Made by a program: the position numbers and the translations under genes | The notes under the pieces: generated by a model | Seen by the model: the letters and a program-made list of their open reading frames with translations, nothing else | Told to the model about the DNA's origin: nothing | The model's database searches: none | Shown here: positions 8,527 through 18,724 of the stretch, piece by piece | Layout: each line of letters opens with the position of its first letter | How positions within the stretch are numbered: position 1 is the first letter of the stretch | Assembly: GCA_029202545.1 (NCBI GenBank) | Contig: CP119311.1 | Span: 6,076,001-6,140,000 of the forward strand | Direction: 5' to 3' | From: Candidatus Pseudobacter hemicellulosilyticus | Lineage (GTDB): Bacteria > Bacteroidota > Bacteroidia > Chitinophagales > Chitinophagaceae | DNA length: 64,000 nucleotides

Positions 8527-8918
8527 TTTGTGCCTTCGAAAGGTTGAAGAGACAGCTTGACGGAATGATCCATCAGGACTTCAATCCCCGTTTGCTGCAG
8601 ACCTTTTCTTTTTGTCTCCGGCGCCTTTTGGGCCCCGTCGCTCTTTCGGGAGCGCCCTCCTCTGCACGCTATTTGCCAGTGGCTGGCTTTTGTGCTTCGG
8701 CGGGTAACAGAAGTACCTGCAGTAAACTAACCTCGAAGGGCTAGTTCATATTTAAATTTTTTATGCCGCCTCCGGAAATTCCGGAGGTTAATTATTTTAC
8801 CCAGCGCTGCTTTATCTGCCCTTCTCAGGGGGCGGAGTTTGCAGATAGGTTGTAAAGAGCTTATATTGACCACCTTCGCCAGGCGCAGGCGGTCCAACCC
8901 CCGAAGGGGCAGATATTA
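8527..8918 (-). promoter_or_regulatory. Structured 392-bp spacer between rpsJ and rplC
   Basis: No convincing gene lies here. The spacer contains several inverted repeats: CCTCCGGAA-A-TTCCGGAGG at 8769-8787, and CGCTC/GAGCG around a six-base loop at 8639-8654. Other C/G-rich segments at about 8825-8910 could also pair. It lies inside a ribosomal operon in the transcribed direction, so it may be an mRNA leader for rplC-rplD or a processing site. This is inference; I do not recognise a known ribosomal leader class. Confidence 0.4.
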
Positions 8919-9224
8919 TCAGGCCTTGATCTCAACTTCCACACCGCTGGGCAGGTCCAGTTTGGACAGTGCATCTACGGTACGGCTGGAGGACGTGTAG
9001 ATATCCAGGAGACGCTTGTGCGTACACAGCTGGAATTGTTCACGGCTCTTCTTATTCACGTGCGGGCTACGCAGAACGGTAAAGATTTTCTTTCTGGTGG
9101 GTAAAGGAATAGGACCCGTTACCACTGCACCTGTGCTGCGTACTGTTTTTACGATTTTCTCGGCAGATTTATCTACCAGGTTGTGATCGTAAGACTGCAA
9201 TTTGATTCTGATTCGTTGAGACAT
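8919..9224 (-). CDS. rpsJ: 30S ribosomal protein S10
   Basis: S10 is a head protein of the small subunit and also joins antitermination complexes as NusE. The 101-aa sequence starts MSQRIRIKLQSYDHNLVDKS and contains TGPIPLPTRKKIFTVLRSPH and REQFQLCTHKRLLDI, both family hallmarks. It is the first gene of the operon here, with its own promoter at 9255-9286, instead of following fusA directly. Confidence 0.98.
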   Translation of the reverse strand: MSQRIRIKLQSYDHNLVDKSAEKIVKTVRSTGAVVTGPIPLPTRKKIFTVLRSPHVNKKSREQFQLCTHKRLLDIYTSSSRTVDALSKLDLPSGVEVEIKA

Positions 9225-9254
9225 AGTTCAAATCCCATTTTTCGAACGGGGATG

Positions 9255-9286
9255 CAAAGGTAGGGATTGTTGTGATAAATGGCAAA
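9255..9286 (-). promoter_or_regulatory. Bacteroidota-type promoter of the S10 operon
   Basis: Read on the minus strand there is TTTG (complement of 9283-9286), a 20-bp spacer and TACCTTTG (complement of 9255-9262). This matches the Bacteroidota primary sigma consensus TTTG-N19-21-TAnnTTTG exactly. It lies 30 bp before rpsJ, so the S10-spc operon is independently transcribed. Confidence 0.85.
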
Positions 9287-9539
9287 AGATTTGAAAAAAA
9301 GTTTTCATGGAATTGAAATTTTTTGCCATACCGAAGCAGAAGGCTTTTGCAGCCAGTTTCCTGCTCTTTCCATGACCTCAATCACCCTAAATATATAATA
9401 CACTGATTTACAAAATATTATTCCTTTTAAGGATGCCAACCTGGTTTTCATTGCCAGCTCCCGGCCCTTTGGTCCTGCAATACCTGCCGCTTTGCCATTG
9501 GCCATTCCAGGCAAGTTTCCCGGCTACCAGACCATTTAA

Positions 9540-9959
9540 TTACCTGCTGAACCGGTAATAAACCTGCTCTTCATCCCCCAGCAGGACCATTGTATCGGCC
9601 CCTTTGAATTTTATCAAATAGCTGCCGGTATAGTCATCGTATTTAATGTGAATGCTATCCTTACTTATTGAGTAATTATAGGAAGTAAAGGTTTCAGGAT
9701 AGTTGATCTTCTTTTTTTCGATAACAAAAGTCGCATTTTCCTCTCCAAGTAGCGCCCAGGTACCAAGCACCTTATTGTTGAGGTTATCAGCTTTATTGTC
9801 AGGCAGGCTATCGGCCGCAATTTGATTATGCTGGCCCGTATCAGGTTTCGCTGTTTTTTCCGGGATCACTGATGGTGACCCCGGACTTGTATGCTGGCTA
9901 TTGTTGCCACAGGATTGGGCAACTACGCAAATAAAAAATACAACTATTACTCTTTTCAT
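9540..9959 (-). CDS. Small lipoprotein downstream of the YD/RHS toxin-like gene
   Basis: A 139-aa protein of unknown family. The N-terminus MKRVIVVFFICVVAQSC is a type II signal peptide with lipobox AQSC, so the mature protein would be lipid-anchored. A Ser/Pro/Asp-rich linker (about residues 20-62) precedes a short domain of alternating beta-strand pattern (GTWALLGEENATFVIEKKK through QVYYRFSR) that resembles small lipocalin-like stress proteins. It starts 10 bp after the stop of the 1544-aa YD/RHS gene on the same strand. That position is typical of immunity genes; an immunity role is inference from context only. Confidence 0.75.
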   Translation of the reverse strand: MKRVIVVFFICVVAQSCGNNSQHTSPGSPSVIPEKTAKPDTGQHNQIAADSLPDNKADNLNNKVLGTWALLGEENATFVIEKKKINYPETFTSYNYSISKDSIHIKYDDYTGSYLIKFKGADTMVLLGDEEQVYYRFSR

Positions 9960-9969
9960 TGTTATGATT

Positions 9970-12900
9970 TTACTGTCTTATTTCTAAATGGAAGGCAGGA
10001 TCCCTTGGAGGTTCAAAAAATCGTATGCCTCTTGCCCTGATCTCGCGGGCAAACGCCTGCCGGTTCACTATTGTTCTTGGGGAGATATCCAGTACATTAA
10101 TAACATTCGGATCCCCCGTATGTCTTGACACCCTGCCTGGACCTATTCTTCTGATTTCCTGGGCCATGGCGCTTATTATTGCATCTCTGCCAAGACCTGC
10201 CCGCTGCCCTCTGGCTGCAACATTCACCACCTGATCTCCCGCAGGTCCGTATAATCTCAGGTTATAAGCAACTCCCCTTGATGCAATATTATCATACATA
10301 GCTCTGGCTTGCCCTTCCGGGGTCCTCAAAGTGCTGGTTATTGTAACATTAGGATTCCCGGACGCCCTCATAATGGCTGCAAGTTGATCTATACTGTATT
10401 GAGAAACAACGGCTCTGTTGGCATTAGCGCCAAATTGTATACCTGCCGGAATATTTGTTGCAGGTTCTCCTCTCCCATTACCCCTTGGTGGCTGAACAGG
10501 AACTACTGGCTGCGCCGGCTGCTGCTCCTCTGCCGGCTGATTATTATTGCCCGGCGTTACCACCACCGGCGTCAGACTGGTTTGAGGCGCCCACTTGCCT
10601 CTTTCAGTATCGTAGATCTGCGCATCTCCGCTTTCAGGGATAAAAACATCTCCCTGTTTAGGCTTGAAACCCTCAGGAATAGTTCCCCGTATAGTATCAA
10701 GGCCCATGGGATCAATGTAGCTAATAGGATTGTTATGGACAAAACTATACGGAGATTGATTAAACGAGAATGTTGCCAGGAAATCTATCTGATGGAATCG
10801 ACCTATTTGCGGATCATAACTTCTGAAATCAGTTTCATATAAACTAATATCGAAGTCATTATTGAATTCAGTGGCCCCATTGGCTTTATACTTATTCTCA
10901 GCATAGTTATCTTTTAAAGCCTTGGCTGATACGCCAACCATAGCTAGTCCAAATGGATAATAATCTGTTGTTTCCATAATTGATCCCCGCTCGTGGCTTA
11001 CCTGCAAGTTATCAAAGTACACGGGCAAATTACTCTCATTACTTACGAAAATATACAAATAACCATTCCGGGCTACATTGACCGGCGTGTTAATGAACTT
11101 GAAATGCTGCTTGTAACCTCCCCCGGTCCTGACACCATCAAAATCAGCAGCCACTACACGGAACTGTTCATCCAGCAATATCCAGTTGATGGCTGCTTTG
11201 GCAGTTGTGCTGCCAGGATTGTTCTGACCCAGGAAACCTTCCAGTGCCGCTGTATTGCCGGACAGCCCCTGAATGCCATTAACTGTGATCCCCTTTCCGG
11301 ATAACGGACCGCTGCCCGCAAAACCAGCCAGCAGTTCTTCCAGCGCCAGGGTTAATGGCGCACCTGCATTACCACCAGACAAATTATAAAATGATTCTCC
11401 CCTGATGAAGACCTTATCCCCGCTCATGACCTTCAATACCATTTCCAGACCGGTTTTCTCTCCTGCAATTCCCCCATGGGTTCTGTATACCTTGTTTTCC
11501 AGACTGGCTTCGGTAGTCATTGTTTTGTTCACGATCCTGTCATCAACAATATTGTAGAGCTGTTTTTCCACAGCCACCCGCGCAGGCTCCACTGTAGCTG
11601 CAGGATAACAATCCAGGTCTTTTTCTTCAGTCAGCACCATCCGGGTATTACCCAGGTGATCTTTGATAAAATAATCATAAACCAGCCGGGACGGGATCTG
11701 TTCAACCGCACAGGTATTCGCTTTCGCCTTTTCAAAACGGATACGCCCTTCTTCATGCCCCAACTGCCATAAGCTGTCATTTTTATACTCAAAGCCATCC
11801 AGATATAAAGTAGTGGTAACGGTAACTGGATTGGTGCTCCGGTCCGTGATCGTTTTTTTCAGTTTGGCCCCGCCGGCATCATAAGTATACTCAATAGTTC
11901 CTTTGTTCTTAACATTGATCTTAACAGGAAGATTCAGGTGATTATACTCTATGCCCTGGCCATTGGCGCCTTCCTCCGCAATGTTTTTATTGCGGTCCTT
12001 GACCAGGTTTCCATTGTCATCATACGCATAATCAATATCCTCTCTTACCTTGTCCCGGCCTAATTCCTGCATATAGGCCTGGGAAGAACGGAAGTCTCCC
12101 AACTGAGAATGAACATCATTGCTGTTATCAATGACATTCTGTAATTTATTGGTGCCTTGATAATAATTATAGGTAAGCTTATCAATATCCGCCACTTCAG
12201 TTCCCTTCATCCCTTTTTGCCACATGGACCTGATATTGCCATTGGCATCATAGGTCAGATTGCTTACAGTAAAATCTACGCCCGCGCTGGTATTGTACAA
12301 TGCAGCAGTGCCGCCACCTCCGGCATGCTGGCCAAACACAGCTCCAGTTAACCGGTTGGCAGCATCATAGGTAAAGTCATATTTCCGCTTTTTGCCATCT
12401 CCTTCATTCTTCCATATGGCGCCGCTGATATTTCCGTTGTACTGGTGATTGGCAAATGTTCCCTCAAAACCATTTTTATCATAGCCCAGGTCCATGCCAA
12501 AATACCGGTCGCTGAGCTGGTTCTCTGTCAGGTAATCCTTATTAATGGCCGTAAGCCAGCCACGAATATTGTAAGCATAATCCAGCCGGGTAAGCCGTTC
12601 TTCCTCAGAGGGCCTGTTTTCGGAGATATTCCATTTATTGCCCTGCTGCCGGGTCATTACCTGCCCTAAAGCGTCATATTTATACTCAGCAATGGTTCTC
12701 CACGCCTCAGTCTGTGCATCCACCATGCTGCTGAGCACCAGCTTTTTGATCTTTGTAACCCGCTGCAGATCATCATAGCTTACCCGAGTCACTACAGTGG
12801 CGGTATGCGTATTGACACCTGCTTTCTGGTGTTCCTGTACGTTGACCAGCAAATGACCACTCCAGGAATATTGATTGGTCACTGCATTAATACCCCCTGT

Positions 12901-14604
12901 ATAATTCTGGCTGCGGCTTTGCAGCAGTTGGGCCTGGTGATTGTAAAAATTTACTGTTGTCAGGTATTGCGCCGGATCACTGCCCAGCACTTTGATCTTT
13001 GTACCTGTCACTAGCCCTAATGTGCCCGCTGCTGGTGTTATTGCCTGTGCATAAGGAGCCACCGTATTTGAAACCGGTTCCTTGTAGACATCAATGGCGC
13101 TAGCGTTAAAATCCTTTAACCCGGAAGGCAGGTTACCCGCCCATTGGAGGTTATCATAATAGGTAATAGTCAGCACATCCAGCATAGTTCCCGACGGCAG
13201 CGGGTTTTTATTCACGATCACCCCTGCCGTAATATTGCTTCCTCCTCCTGAACCTCCGCCAGTCCCTTCCGGTACAATCTCGGCTGTAAACGCTGCTCCC
13301 TGGGTAGTTTCAAAACCCGGGGTCATGGAAATACTGTTGTAGGCATAATACTGCCCGCTGCCTGTAGGACTTTTTAACTCCAGGTCCGTTACAATTCCCG
13401 TTCCCTCCTCCGGCAAAGGGCCATCCCCACTACTCTGTGTCCGGGTGTTCACCAATTGCTGCAATGCTTCTCTGGCGCCACTGTAATAAATCAGGCCTGT
13501 GATCACCGGGCGATTCAGGCCATCGTAAAGGGTAGCTTGCCATTGATTACTATTTCCCGCGCGCATGTTGGCATCCTGGAAGAAAACCAGCCGGTCGCGC
13601 ACATCATAGACCAGCAATACTTCTCCTGCGCCAGGGACCTTCTTCCTGATCAGTCGGTTACGCTCATCAAATGCAAATCGAAAGCATTGCTCTGCCAGCA
13701 AAAGGGGATTAGGCGTCCAGTTCAGTGCAGTGCTTAATTGCTGAACAGCTTCAGGCTGAATAACCGCTCTTAAACTTCCCAGGTCATCGTAAATATAATA
13801 AGTACATACCCAGCCCGCATATTCACTCCCCCCACCATTGTCTGCAGCAGCAGTCAACTGAACTTTCCTGAGGAGCAGCAGCCCATCTTTATCCTTGAAC
13901 TCTATTACCTGGTGGTCCGCTTCGTCTTCAGTTATATTTTTGAATAGTTCTCCCGCCGCATAAGTACCTGTTACACTATATGTACCCAAGCCTGCCGCTT
14001 CTTCGGATACGGTCCAGATCTTCACATCATCCACATCCGTATTGACCCAGCCCTTGTAGCCCATACCTCTGCCGGCTCCTGCCCAGCTGTTTCCCTGGGG
14101 CATCACTTTACTCACCCGGCTCAGCGGAGAAGCCTCAAACACTGTCTCGCTGTAATACCAGGTCTCCCCCGGATATTGCACCTGTCCAAAAGCGGCTTGC
14201 TGTTGAAAGGGATTCAATTTGAGCCCGCCGTCATCCACAGAAGCGTTTCCGCCAGTGTTATTAGCGGCAAATGGTAAGAATATCAAATTCTCCCGGCCAA
14301 AGGCATCATAATGCACCGGACTTACCAGGTCGGTGGCAGTTCCACCCGTTGGAAGCGACTGCTGCCTGGCCACCATTTGCAGCGGCCGGCCTAAGCCGTC
14401 CAGATATTGAGTGGTCTGTTTTACATCACCCAGCGACTTTGCAAGCAGCGCTGCCGGATCAGTCACCGGCGCGGTAGCTGTCCAGGTCCGAACATAATTC
14501 ACTTTTACATTGCCGGGATAAGCAGCAGGAACTTGCTGCGAAAAAAGACAGACTGGTATAAGATTTATCAGCAAAAGGATTAATAGGCCAGGTTTATGCG
14601 TCAT
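9970..14604 (-). CDS. YD/RHS repeat protein with C-terminal peptidase M15-like domain
   Basis: A 1544-aa exported protein. Residues 1-22 are a Sec signal peptide (LLILLLINLIPVCLFSQ). The N-terminal part (VKQTTQYLDGLGRPLQ) is the domain common to Bacteroidota YD proteins. YD repeats such as YDAFGRE, YDDLQR and YDANGN follow. The RHS core closes with NNPISYIDPMGLD (D at 1298). After it come a Pro/Gln-rich linker (about 1345-1375) and a distinct C-terminal domain. That domain has ITSTLRTPEGQ (Arg 1427), SRHTGDPN (His 1495), VLDIS (Asp 1506) and FHLEI (His 1539). The spacing of His, Asp and His fits the zinc ligands of M15 D,D-peptidases (SxHxxGxAxD ... HxE). The layout is that of a polymorphic toxin; activity is inferred. 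Confidence 0.85.
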   Translation of the reverse strand: MTHKPGLLILLLINLIPVCLFSQQVPAAYPGNVKVNYVRTWTATAPVTDPAALLAKSLGDVKQTTQYLDGLGRPLQMVARQQSLPTGGTATDLVSPVHYDAFGRENLIFLPFAANNTGGNASVDDGGLKLNPFQQQAAFGQVQYPGETWYYSETVFEASPLSRVSKVMPQGNSWAGAGRGMGYKGWVNTDVDDVKIWTVSEEAAGLGTYSVTGTYAAGELFKNITEDEADHQVIEFKDKDGLLLLRKVQLTAAADNGGGSEYAGWVCTYYIYDDLGSLRAVIQPEAVQQLSTALNWTPNPLLLAEQCFRFAFDERNRLIRKKVPGAGEVLLVYDVRDRLVFFQDANMRAGNSNQWQATLYDGLNRPVITGLIYYSGAREALQQLVNTRTQSSGDGPLPEEGTGIVTDLELKSPTGSGQYYAYNSISMTPGFETTQGAAFTAEIVPEGTGGGSGGGSNITAGVIVNKNPLPSGTMLDVLTITYYDNLQWAGNLPSGLKDFNASAIDVYKEPVSNTVAPYAQAITPAAGTLGLVTGTKIKVLGSDPAQYLTTVNFYNHQAQLLQSRSQNYTGGINAVTNQYSWSGHLLVNVQEHQKAGVNTHTATVVTRVSYDDLQRVTKIKKLVLSSMVDAQTEAWRTIAEYKYDALGQVMTRQQGNKWNISENRPSEEERLTRLDYAYNIRGWLTAINKDYLTENQLSDRYFGMDLGYDKNGFEGTFANHQYNGNISGAIWKNEGDGKKRKYDFTYDAANRLTGAVFGQHAGGGGTAALYNTSAGVDFTVSNLTYDANGNIRSMWQKGMKGTEVADIDKLTYNYYQGTNKLQNVIDNSNDVHSQLGDFRSSQAYMQELGRDKVREDIDYAYDDNGNLVKDRNKNIAEEGANGQGIEYNHLNLPVKINVKNKGTIEYTYDAGGAKLKKTITDRSTNPVTVTTTLYLDGFEYKNDSLWQLGHEEGRIRFEKAKANTCAVEQIPSRLVYDYFIKDHLGNTRMVLTEEKDLDCYPAATVEPARVAVEKQLYNIVDDRIVNKTMTTEASLENKVYRTHGGIAGEKTGLEMVLKVMSGDKVFIRGESFYNLSGGNAGAPLTLALEELLAGFAGSGPLSGKGITVNGIQGLSGNTAALEGFLGQNNPGSTTAKAAINWILLDEQFRVVAADFDGVRTGGGYKQHFKFINTPVNVARNGYLYIFVSNESNLPVYFDNLQVSHERGSIMETTDYYPFGLAMVGVSAKALKDNYAENKYKANGATEFNNDFDISLYETDFRSYDPQIGRFHQIDFLATFSFNQSPYSFVHNNPISYIDPMGLDTIRGTIPEGFKPKQGDVFIPESGDAQIYDTERGKWAPQTSLTPVVVTPGNNNQPAEEQQPAQPVVPVQPPRGNGRGEPATNIPAGIQFGANANRAVVSQYSIDQLAAIMRASGNPNVTITSTLRTPEGQARAMYDNIASRGVAYNLRLYGPAGDQVVNVAARGQRAGLGRDAIISAMAQEIRRIGPGRVSRHTGDPNVINVLDISPRTIVNRQAFAREIRARGIRFFEPPRDPAFHLEIRQ

Positions 14605-14677
14605 GGGATCAATTTGATAAATATTGTATAGGCGCTGCGCTATTCAAGCATTAATTGAAAAAGGCTTTATGGCTATG

Positions 14678-17600
14678 TTATAGCTTCCTATCGGGCATAT
14701 CGATAGAAATGGAATTACAATCTGAAGAGCTGACCGGTACATTTTCAAAAACAGCCGGCGCACCATTAACAATCCTGATATCATACATACATCCGGATGA
14801 GATCAACCAGGTCCCACTGCCTGCTGGCGTAATGGTCAGCGTGTAATTCCCGGCCGGAATGGTACCCAATGGCTGCCATGGCGCAGAATTAGTGGGGATG
14901 TTAAATAGATAGGCGCCCCCGGTAGCATTATTGACATATTTCGCAGTCCAATTGGATTCTCCATACACATTGAAGTATTTTAACTGAACATTGTTTACCC
15001 CGGGACACTCGGCTGTATTGGTGCCAACTACTATCCATTGCGTTTGATCATAGGTAGCACTGCAAGGATTGATATCCCGCTGTTCCTGCTCCAGTTCACC
15101 CGTATTGATCCCATCCACCTTTCTACACCTGACAGCTATTGCTGTATTCTGCCAGTCTGCGGGAGAAAGATAACAGGTATAATATAATGAACCGATAGAG
15201 ACCCAACGCACACTTCCATAGGTAGGACTATTTATGTTGGCATCAACCAGTTTTCGTTCACTCAAACCCGATCCAGCATTATATTGATTGTTCAGCGCAC
15301 AGGGTTCACAGCGTGTTTCCGATGTTTCCTGCCAATTGGGCGTAGGATCGGACTGGCAGTCCAAAGGTTGTCCTGCATAGTTATAACAGTATCTCCTGAG
15401 GATATTCCTGTCATTGTCACGCTCAAGCATCAATCTCCCGAAATCATCATATTCATAATAGGTGGTCAGGTTGCGTTCATCAGTGACGCTGGTGATCCCC
15501 ACCAGGGGCTGATACGTATAGGTTGTGACCAGCATATTGGAAATAGTGCCATTCCTCAGTTTTCCCAGTTCGGTCCGCAACGCGTCATCTGACGAGGGAT
15601 TATCCAGAATAGACTGGTCTACCAGGGAGGCAATACTTGCGTAAGATTGATTAGTAACCCTGGCAACTACCTGGCTTTTGTTATAGCCATACAAGAATGC
15701 GGTCTGAATACCATTCCTGCTTTGGGCCTCCAGCACATTACCCTTGTTATCATACAGGGAATTCTCTAGAACGATTTCTGTTGGATGGCCACCAAGTGAA
15801 TTTTTAAACAAGCGGGGACGTATCAATCCCGAAAAACGGTCATACCCTGCCTCTTCCTTCCTAATTTCCTGCCCCCTCAGAAAGCTGGCTTTTTCAATTA
15901 CCTCGGAGATCATATTCTTATTGACCATTTCCTGATAAACATTCCCGTTGATCATAAAGTCAGACGGATATTTATTAGCAATGCTCCTCACCTCACCTTT
16001 GCTGTTGACATAGCTTACATTGTCTACCTGTCCATCAGCACTCCTGTAAGTAAATGTAAATTTCTCTACTATAGGACCCGATGCCAGGTAAGGGAAGGGA
16101 TAGGTCGTTACTTCCTCGGACTCAGGCAGCTTAGAAATCTCACCCATCAAGCGATACTTGGAAGCCATATAGATATTGCGATATACATTATTAGGCTGAC
16201 CAGTATTGGGATTTATACCTGCCGGACCATAATTCTCGGAATAACCGATGCGCACGGCAGGAAGATAGGCAGGACCGGCATTATTCGGTGTAAACAATTT
16301 GTATTTCCTGATCACTTCTTTAACAATGCGGTCATTTTCATCAAAATCCGTTTGACTGATAAGCAGACCACGTGTCCAGTCATAGCTGGTAGATGGTGCA
16401 AAAGGATAGCAAAAATACTGTCCTACCTCCATTTGCGCTGAGACCAGCGGATTATCCAACGAAGCTGTATACATTACAATACCTGTAGCACAGCTTTTTC
16501 CCCAGCCATAACCTCCCGGATCCCGGCATACAAAATTCCGGGGAGCCTGGAAAAGATCATCACCACCAGCGCCAAATTCACGGTCAGGATCTCCCACAGG
16601 ATCGCCAACCTGACCAAAAGGTACTGGACAACTGTACCTGTATTGTGTTATATGTTTATTGTTTACAATAACAGTAACATAGCGGTAGCCAAAAGAATTA
16701 CCATTCAGGCCAGATGAAATTATCTGCGGATTATCCATCCTGCTAAGAAAATACCTGTATTTTCTGATATCAAACTGCCCGTAGTCATAAGGGAATCCCG
16801 TAGAATGAGGAGTGCCGTAATAGGATCCATTTCCTATTTCAACATAGGGCGCAATATAATCATGGGTATTCTCCATATAGGCAAAAGCAGGAAAATCAAA
16901 CAACACGCCGCTGCTTGAATTTTCGTTCCCGGGATTATAATACTTATATTCCTTTACAATATCGTTCATCTCCTTTATTCCATCATGCTGCACTGTTCTT
17001 CTGATCCGGATACCTGGTCCCAGATACTTCACTCCTTCAAACTCATATTCATTGCTTTCATATTCAAAAGTCACACTGCCGCCTGTGGGATAGATCACTT
17101 TTTTCAATGCACCTAACTGGGCATAGTCCCATGAGGGAACTCTACTGGCTCCCGGCAAAGACAGGGAAGGAGCTCCTGCAGTGGGATACGGTAAATGATA
17201 TACTGAATATTTTTTATACCCCTCTGCCTGACCCGGATAGATATTGATAGCCGGCAGCAGCGATTTGGAATTACGTCCATTGTAATATCCCCAAAAATCC
17301 TGCTGTGCAGAGGAAGGACCTGCCATTGGGTAATGCTCATAGTATTCAAACTGGTATTTCCTGCTTACCTTGGTCCCGGATATCTCTTCTATATTATCCA
17401 GCATGAGACGTTTAAAAACATCAGTACTATAAGACCTGCCATTATTAACAGGGTAATCCGGCACCTGGTAATCAGTACGACACTGGTGGTACCGGGTATT
17501 GAACTTCCATTGTCTAACCATTGTTGACGCCTGTCCCTGCTTTGCGTACAGATTGATACTGGTCAATGCAGCAGCTCCTTCCACCTCCAGCCGTTGATGC

Positions 17601-18724
17601 GCTGCAATAAATTCAACCTTCCATAGCCGGCTCTCAATAGCGGTCAACCGTTTGGCATCCTGCTCAAACGTTGAACTGGCGGCACTCATCTGCGGCCAGT
17701 TATCATTAGGTCCCAGCACATTATCGGCTGCATCCCCATCAGCACCCGGACTGTTCCTGATGGAATGAGACCGGAATACATAAGGAAACTTCTGGTTCTC
17801 TTCCGAGTAGGAAAAGAGTATTTCTTCGTTATTTGTCAGAAGGATCTTTGAAAGATACCAGGCAGAGAAATTAAACCCCGCGCCCCAGGACGGACCTGCA
17901 TAAGGCGTGTTCAGATTATAGCGATACGAAAGCGTCCTGTTACTGGTATATTCCGTTTGATCAAAAAAATACTTTACCCCATTCTCATCTGTAATGGTAA
18001 TTCCCTTCAAACTGTTCTGCCGGTCAAAATCAGTTGTATTGACATAGTTCAATTCAAACTTCAGGTTGCTGTGAACAGCCTGTATCACCTGCTTATCTGC
18101 AGAAATAAAGAATTTGCCACTTCTGCCCAGGAAATTAAAAGAAAACACATCCGGTTCTGTATCATAATGCTGTCCGGCCCCCACACAATTAGCTTCATCC
18201 TTGAGCGCCCAAAGGCGCCAGGCATTGGCAACATCGTCTGTCTCCTGCACTTCCTGCATGATATTAAAAGGAGGTTTGGTCACCACCACGTTAGGATCGC
18301 TTCCCTGGTGAAGCACGGTTTGCTTGTCTTTTACATAACTATAGCCCGTCCCATTCGCAAAATTTTCCCTGTCATCCGGTACATCCACCACATTACGGGT
18401 GATCACACCACCCGCAAGCAGGCTCCAGCCTGTACCTACCCAGCTTGCACAGCTCATCACCCTGATGCCCGTTGGCAAATTGGAAAGAGTAACGGGCAAT
18501 TGAAAACCGTCTACCTGCAGATCAGCCAGCGGGATACTGACATTTACACTTCCGCTGAAATAATCCACAGGAAAATCAGCATACCTGCTCAGAGAGGCAG
18601 CAGTAGGAGATGACGGGTTTTTATTCTGGTGGATAATGGTCTGGTCCGGTTGATAGAATTGACTGTTGGCAACATCGGATGTAAGGAGGGCAAAAACCAG
18701 GAATAAATAAAAGATACTTCGCAT
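14678..18724 (-). CDS. YD/RHS repeat protein, SpvB-like N-terminal half
   Basis: A 1348-aa exported protein. The start at 18724 gives a clean signal peptide (MRSIFYLFLVFALLTSDVANS); the frame is open 24 codons upstream but without a signal. Early residues (YFSGSVNVSIPLADLQVDGF, then GTGWSLLAGGVITRNVV) are typical of Bacteroidota SpvB/RHS-type shells. YD motifs (YDDFGRLMLERDNDRNI) sit near residue 1100. The C-terminal 230 residues are Cys-containing repeats (YGSVRWVSIGSLYYTC, then YDQTQWIVVGTNTAEC) and a beta-rich end with no toxin motif that I recognise. It lies 73 bp upstream of the second YD gene, so the two are probably cotranscribed. Confidence 0.85.
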   Translation of the reverse strand: MRSIFYLFLVFALLTSDVANSQFYQPDQTIIHQNKNPSSPTAASLSRYADFPVDYFSGSVNVSIPLADLQVDGFQLPVTLSNLPTGIRVMSCASWVGTGWSLLAGGVITRNVVDVPDDRENFANGTGYSYVKDKQTVLHQGSDPNVVVTKPPFNIMQEVQETDDVANAWRLWALKDEANCVGAGQHYDTEPDVFSFNFLGRSGKFFISADKQVIQAVHSNLKFELNYVNTTDFDRQNSLKGITITDENGVKYFFDQTEYTSNRTLSYRYNLNTPYAGPSWGAGFNFSAWYLSKILLTNNEEILFSYSEENQKFPYVFRSHSIRNSPGADGDAADNVLGPNDNWPQMSAASSTFEQDAKRLTAIESRLWKVEFIAAHQRLEVEGAAALTSINLYAKQGQASTMVRQWKFNTRYHQCRTDYQVPDYPVNNGRSYSTDVFKRLMLDNIEEISGTKVSRKYQFEYYEHYPMAGPSSAQQDFWGYYNGRNSKSLLPAINIYPGQAEGYKKYSVYHLPYPTAGAPSLSLPGASRVPSWDYAQLGALKKVIYPTGGSVTFEYESNEYEFEGVKYLGPGIRIRRTVQHDGIKEMNDIVKEYKYYNPGNENSSSGVLFDFPAFAYMENTHDYIAPYVEIGNGSYYGTPHSTGFPYDYGQFDIRKYRYFLSRMDNPQIISSGLNGNSFGYRYVTVIVNNKHITQYRYSCPVPFGQVGDPVGDPDREFGAGGDDLFQAPRNFVCRDPGGYGWGKSCATGIVMYTASLDNPLVSAQMEVGQYFCYPFAPSTSYDWTRGLLISQTDFDENDRIVKEVIRKYKLFTPNNAGPAYLPAVRIGYSENYGPAGINPNTGQPNNVYRNIYMASKYRLMGEISKLPESEEVTTYPFPYLASGPIVEKFTFTYRSADGQVDNVSYVNSKGEVRSIANKYPSDFMINGNVYQEMVNKNMISEVIEKASFLRGQEIRKEEAGYDRFSGLIRPRLFKNSLGGHPTEIVLENSLYDNKGNVLEAQSRNGIQTAFLYGYNKSQVVARVTNQSYASIASLVDQSILDNPSSDDALRTELGKLRNGTISNMLVTTYTYQPLVGITSVTDERNLTTYYEYDDFGRLMLERDNDRNILRRYCYNYAGQPLDCQSDPTPNWQETSETRCEPCALNNQYNAGSGLSERKLVDANINSPTYGSVRWVSIGSLYYTCYLSPADWQNTAIAVRCRKVDGINTGELEQEQRDINPCSATYDQTQWIVVGTNTAECPGVNNVQLKYFNVYGESNWTAKYVNNATGGAYLFNIPTNSAPWQPLGTIPAGNYTLTITPAGSGTWLISSGCMYDIRIVNGAPAVFENVPVSSSDCNSISIDMPDRKL

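Noticed and set aside
9225..9539. Short frames upstream of rpsJ
   Set aside because: They overlap the rpsJ promoter and have no family pattern; the region is best read as control DNA.
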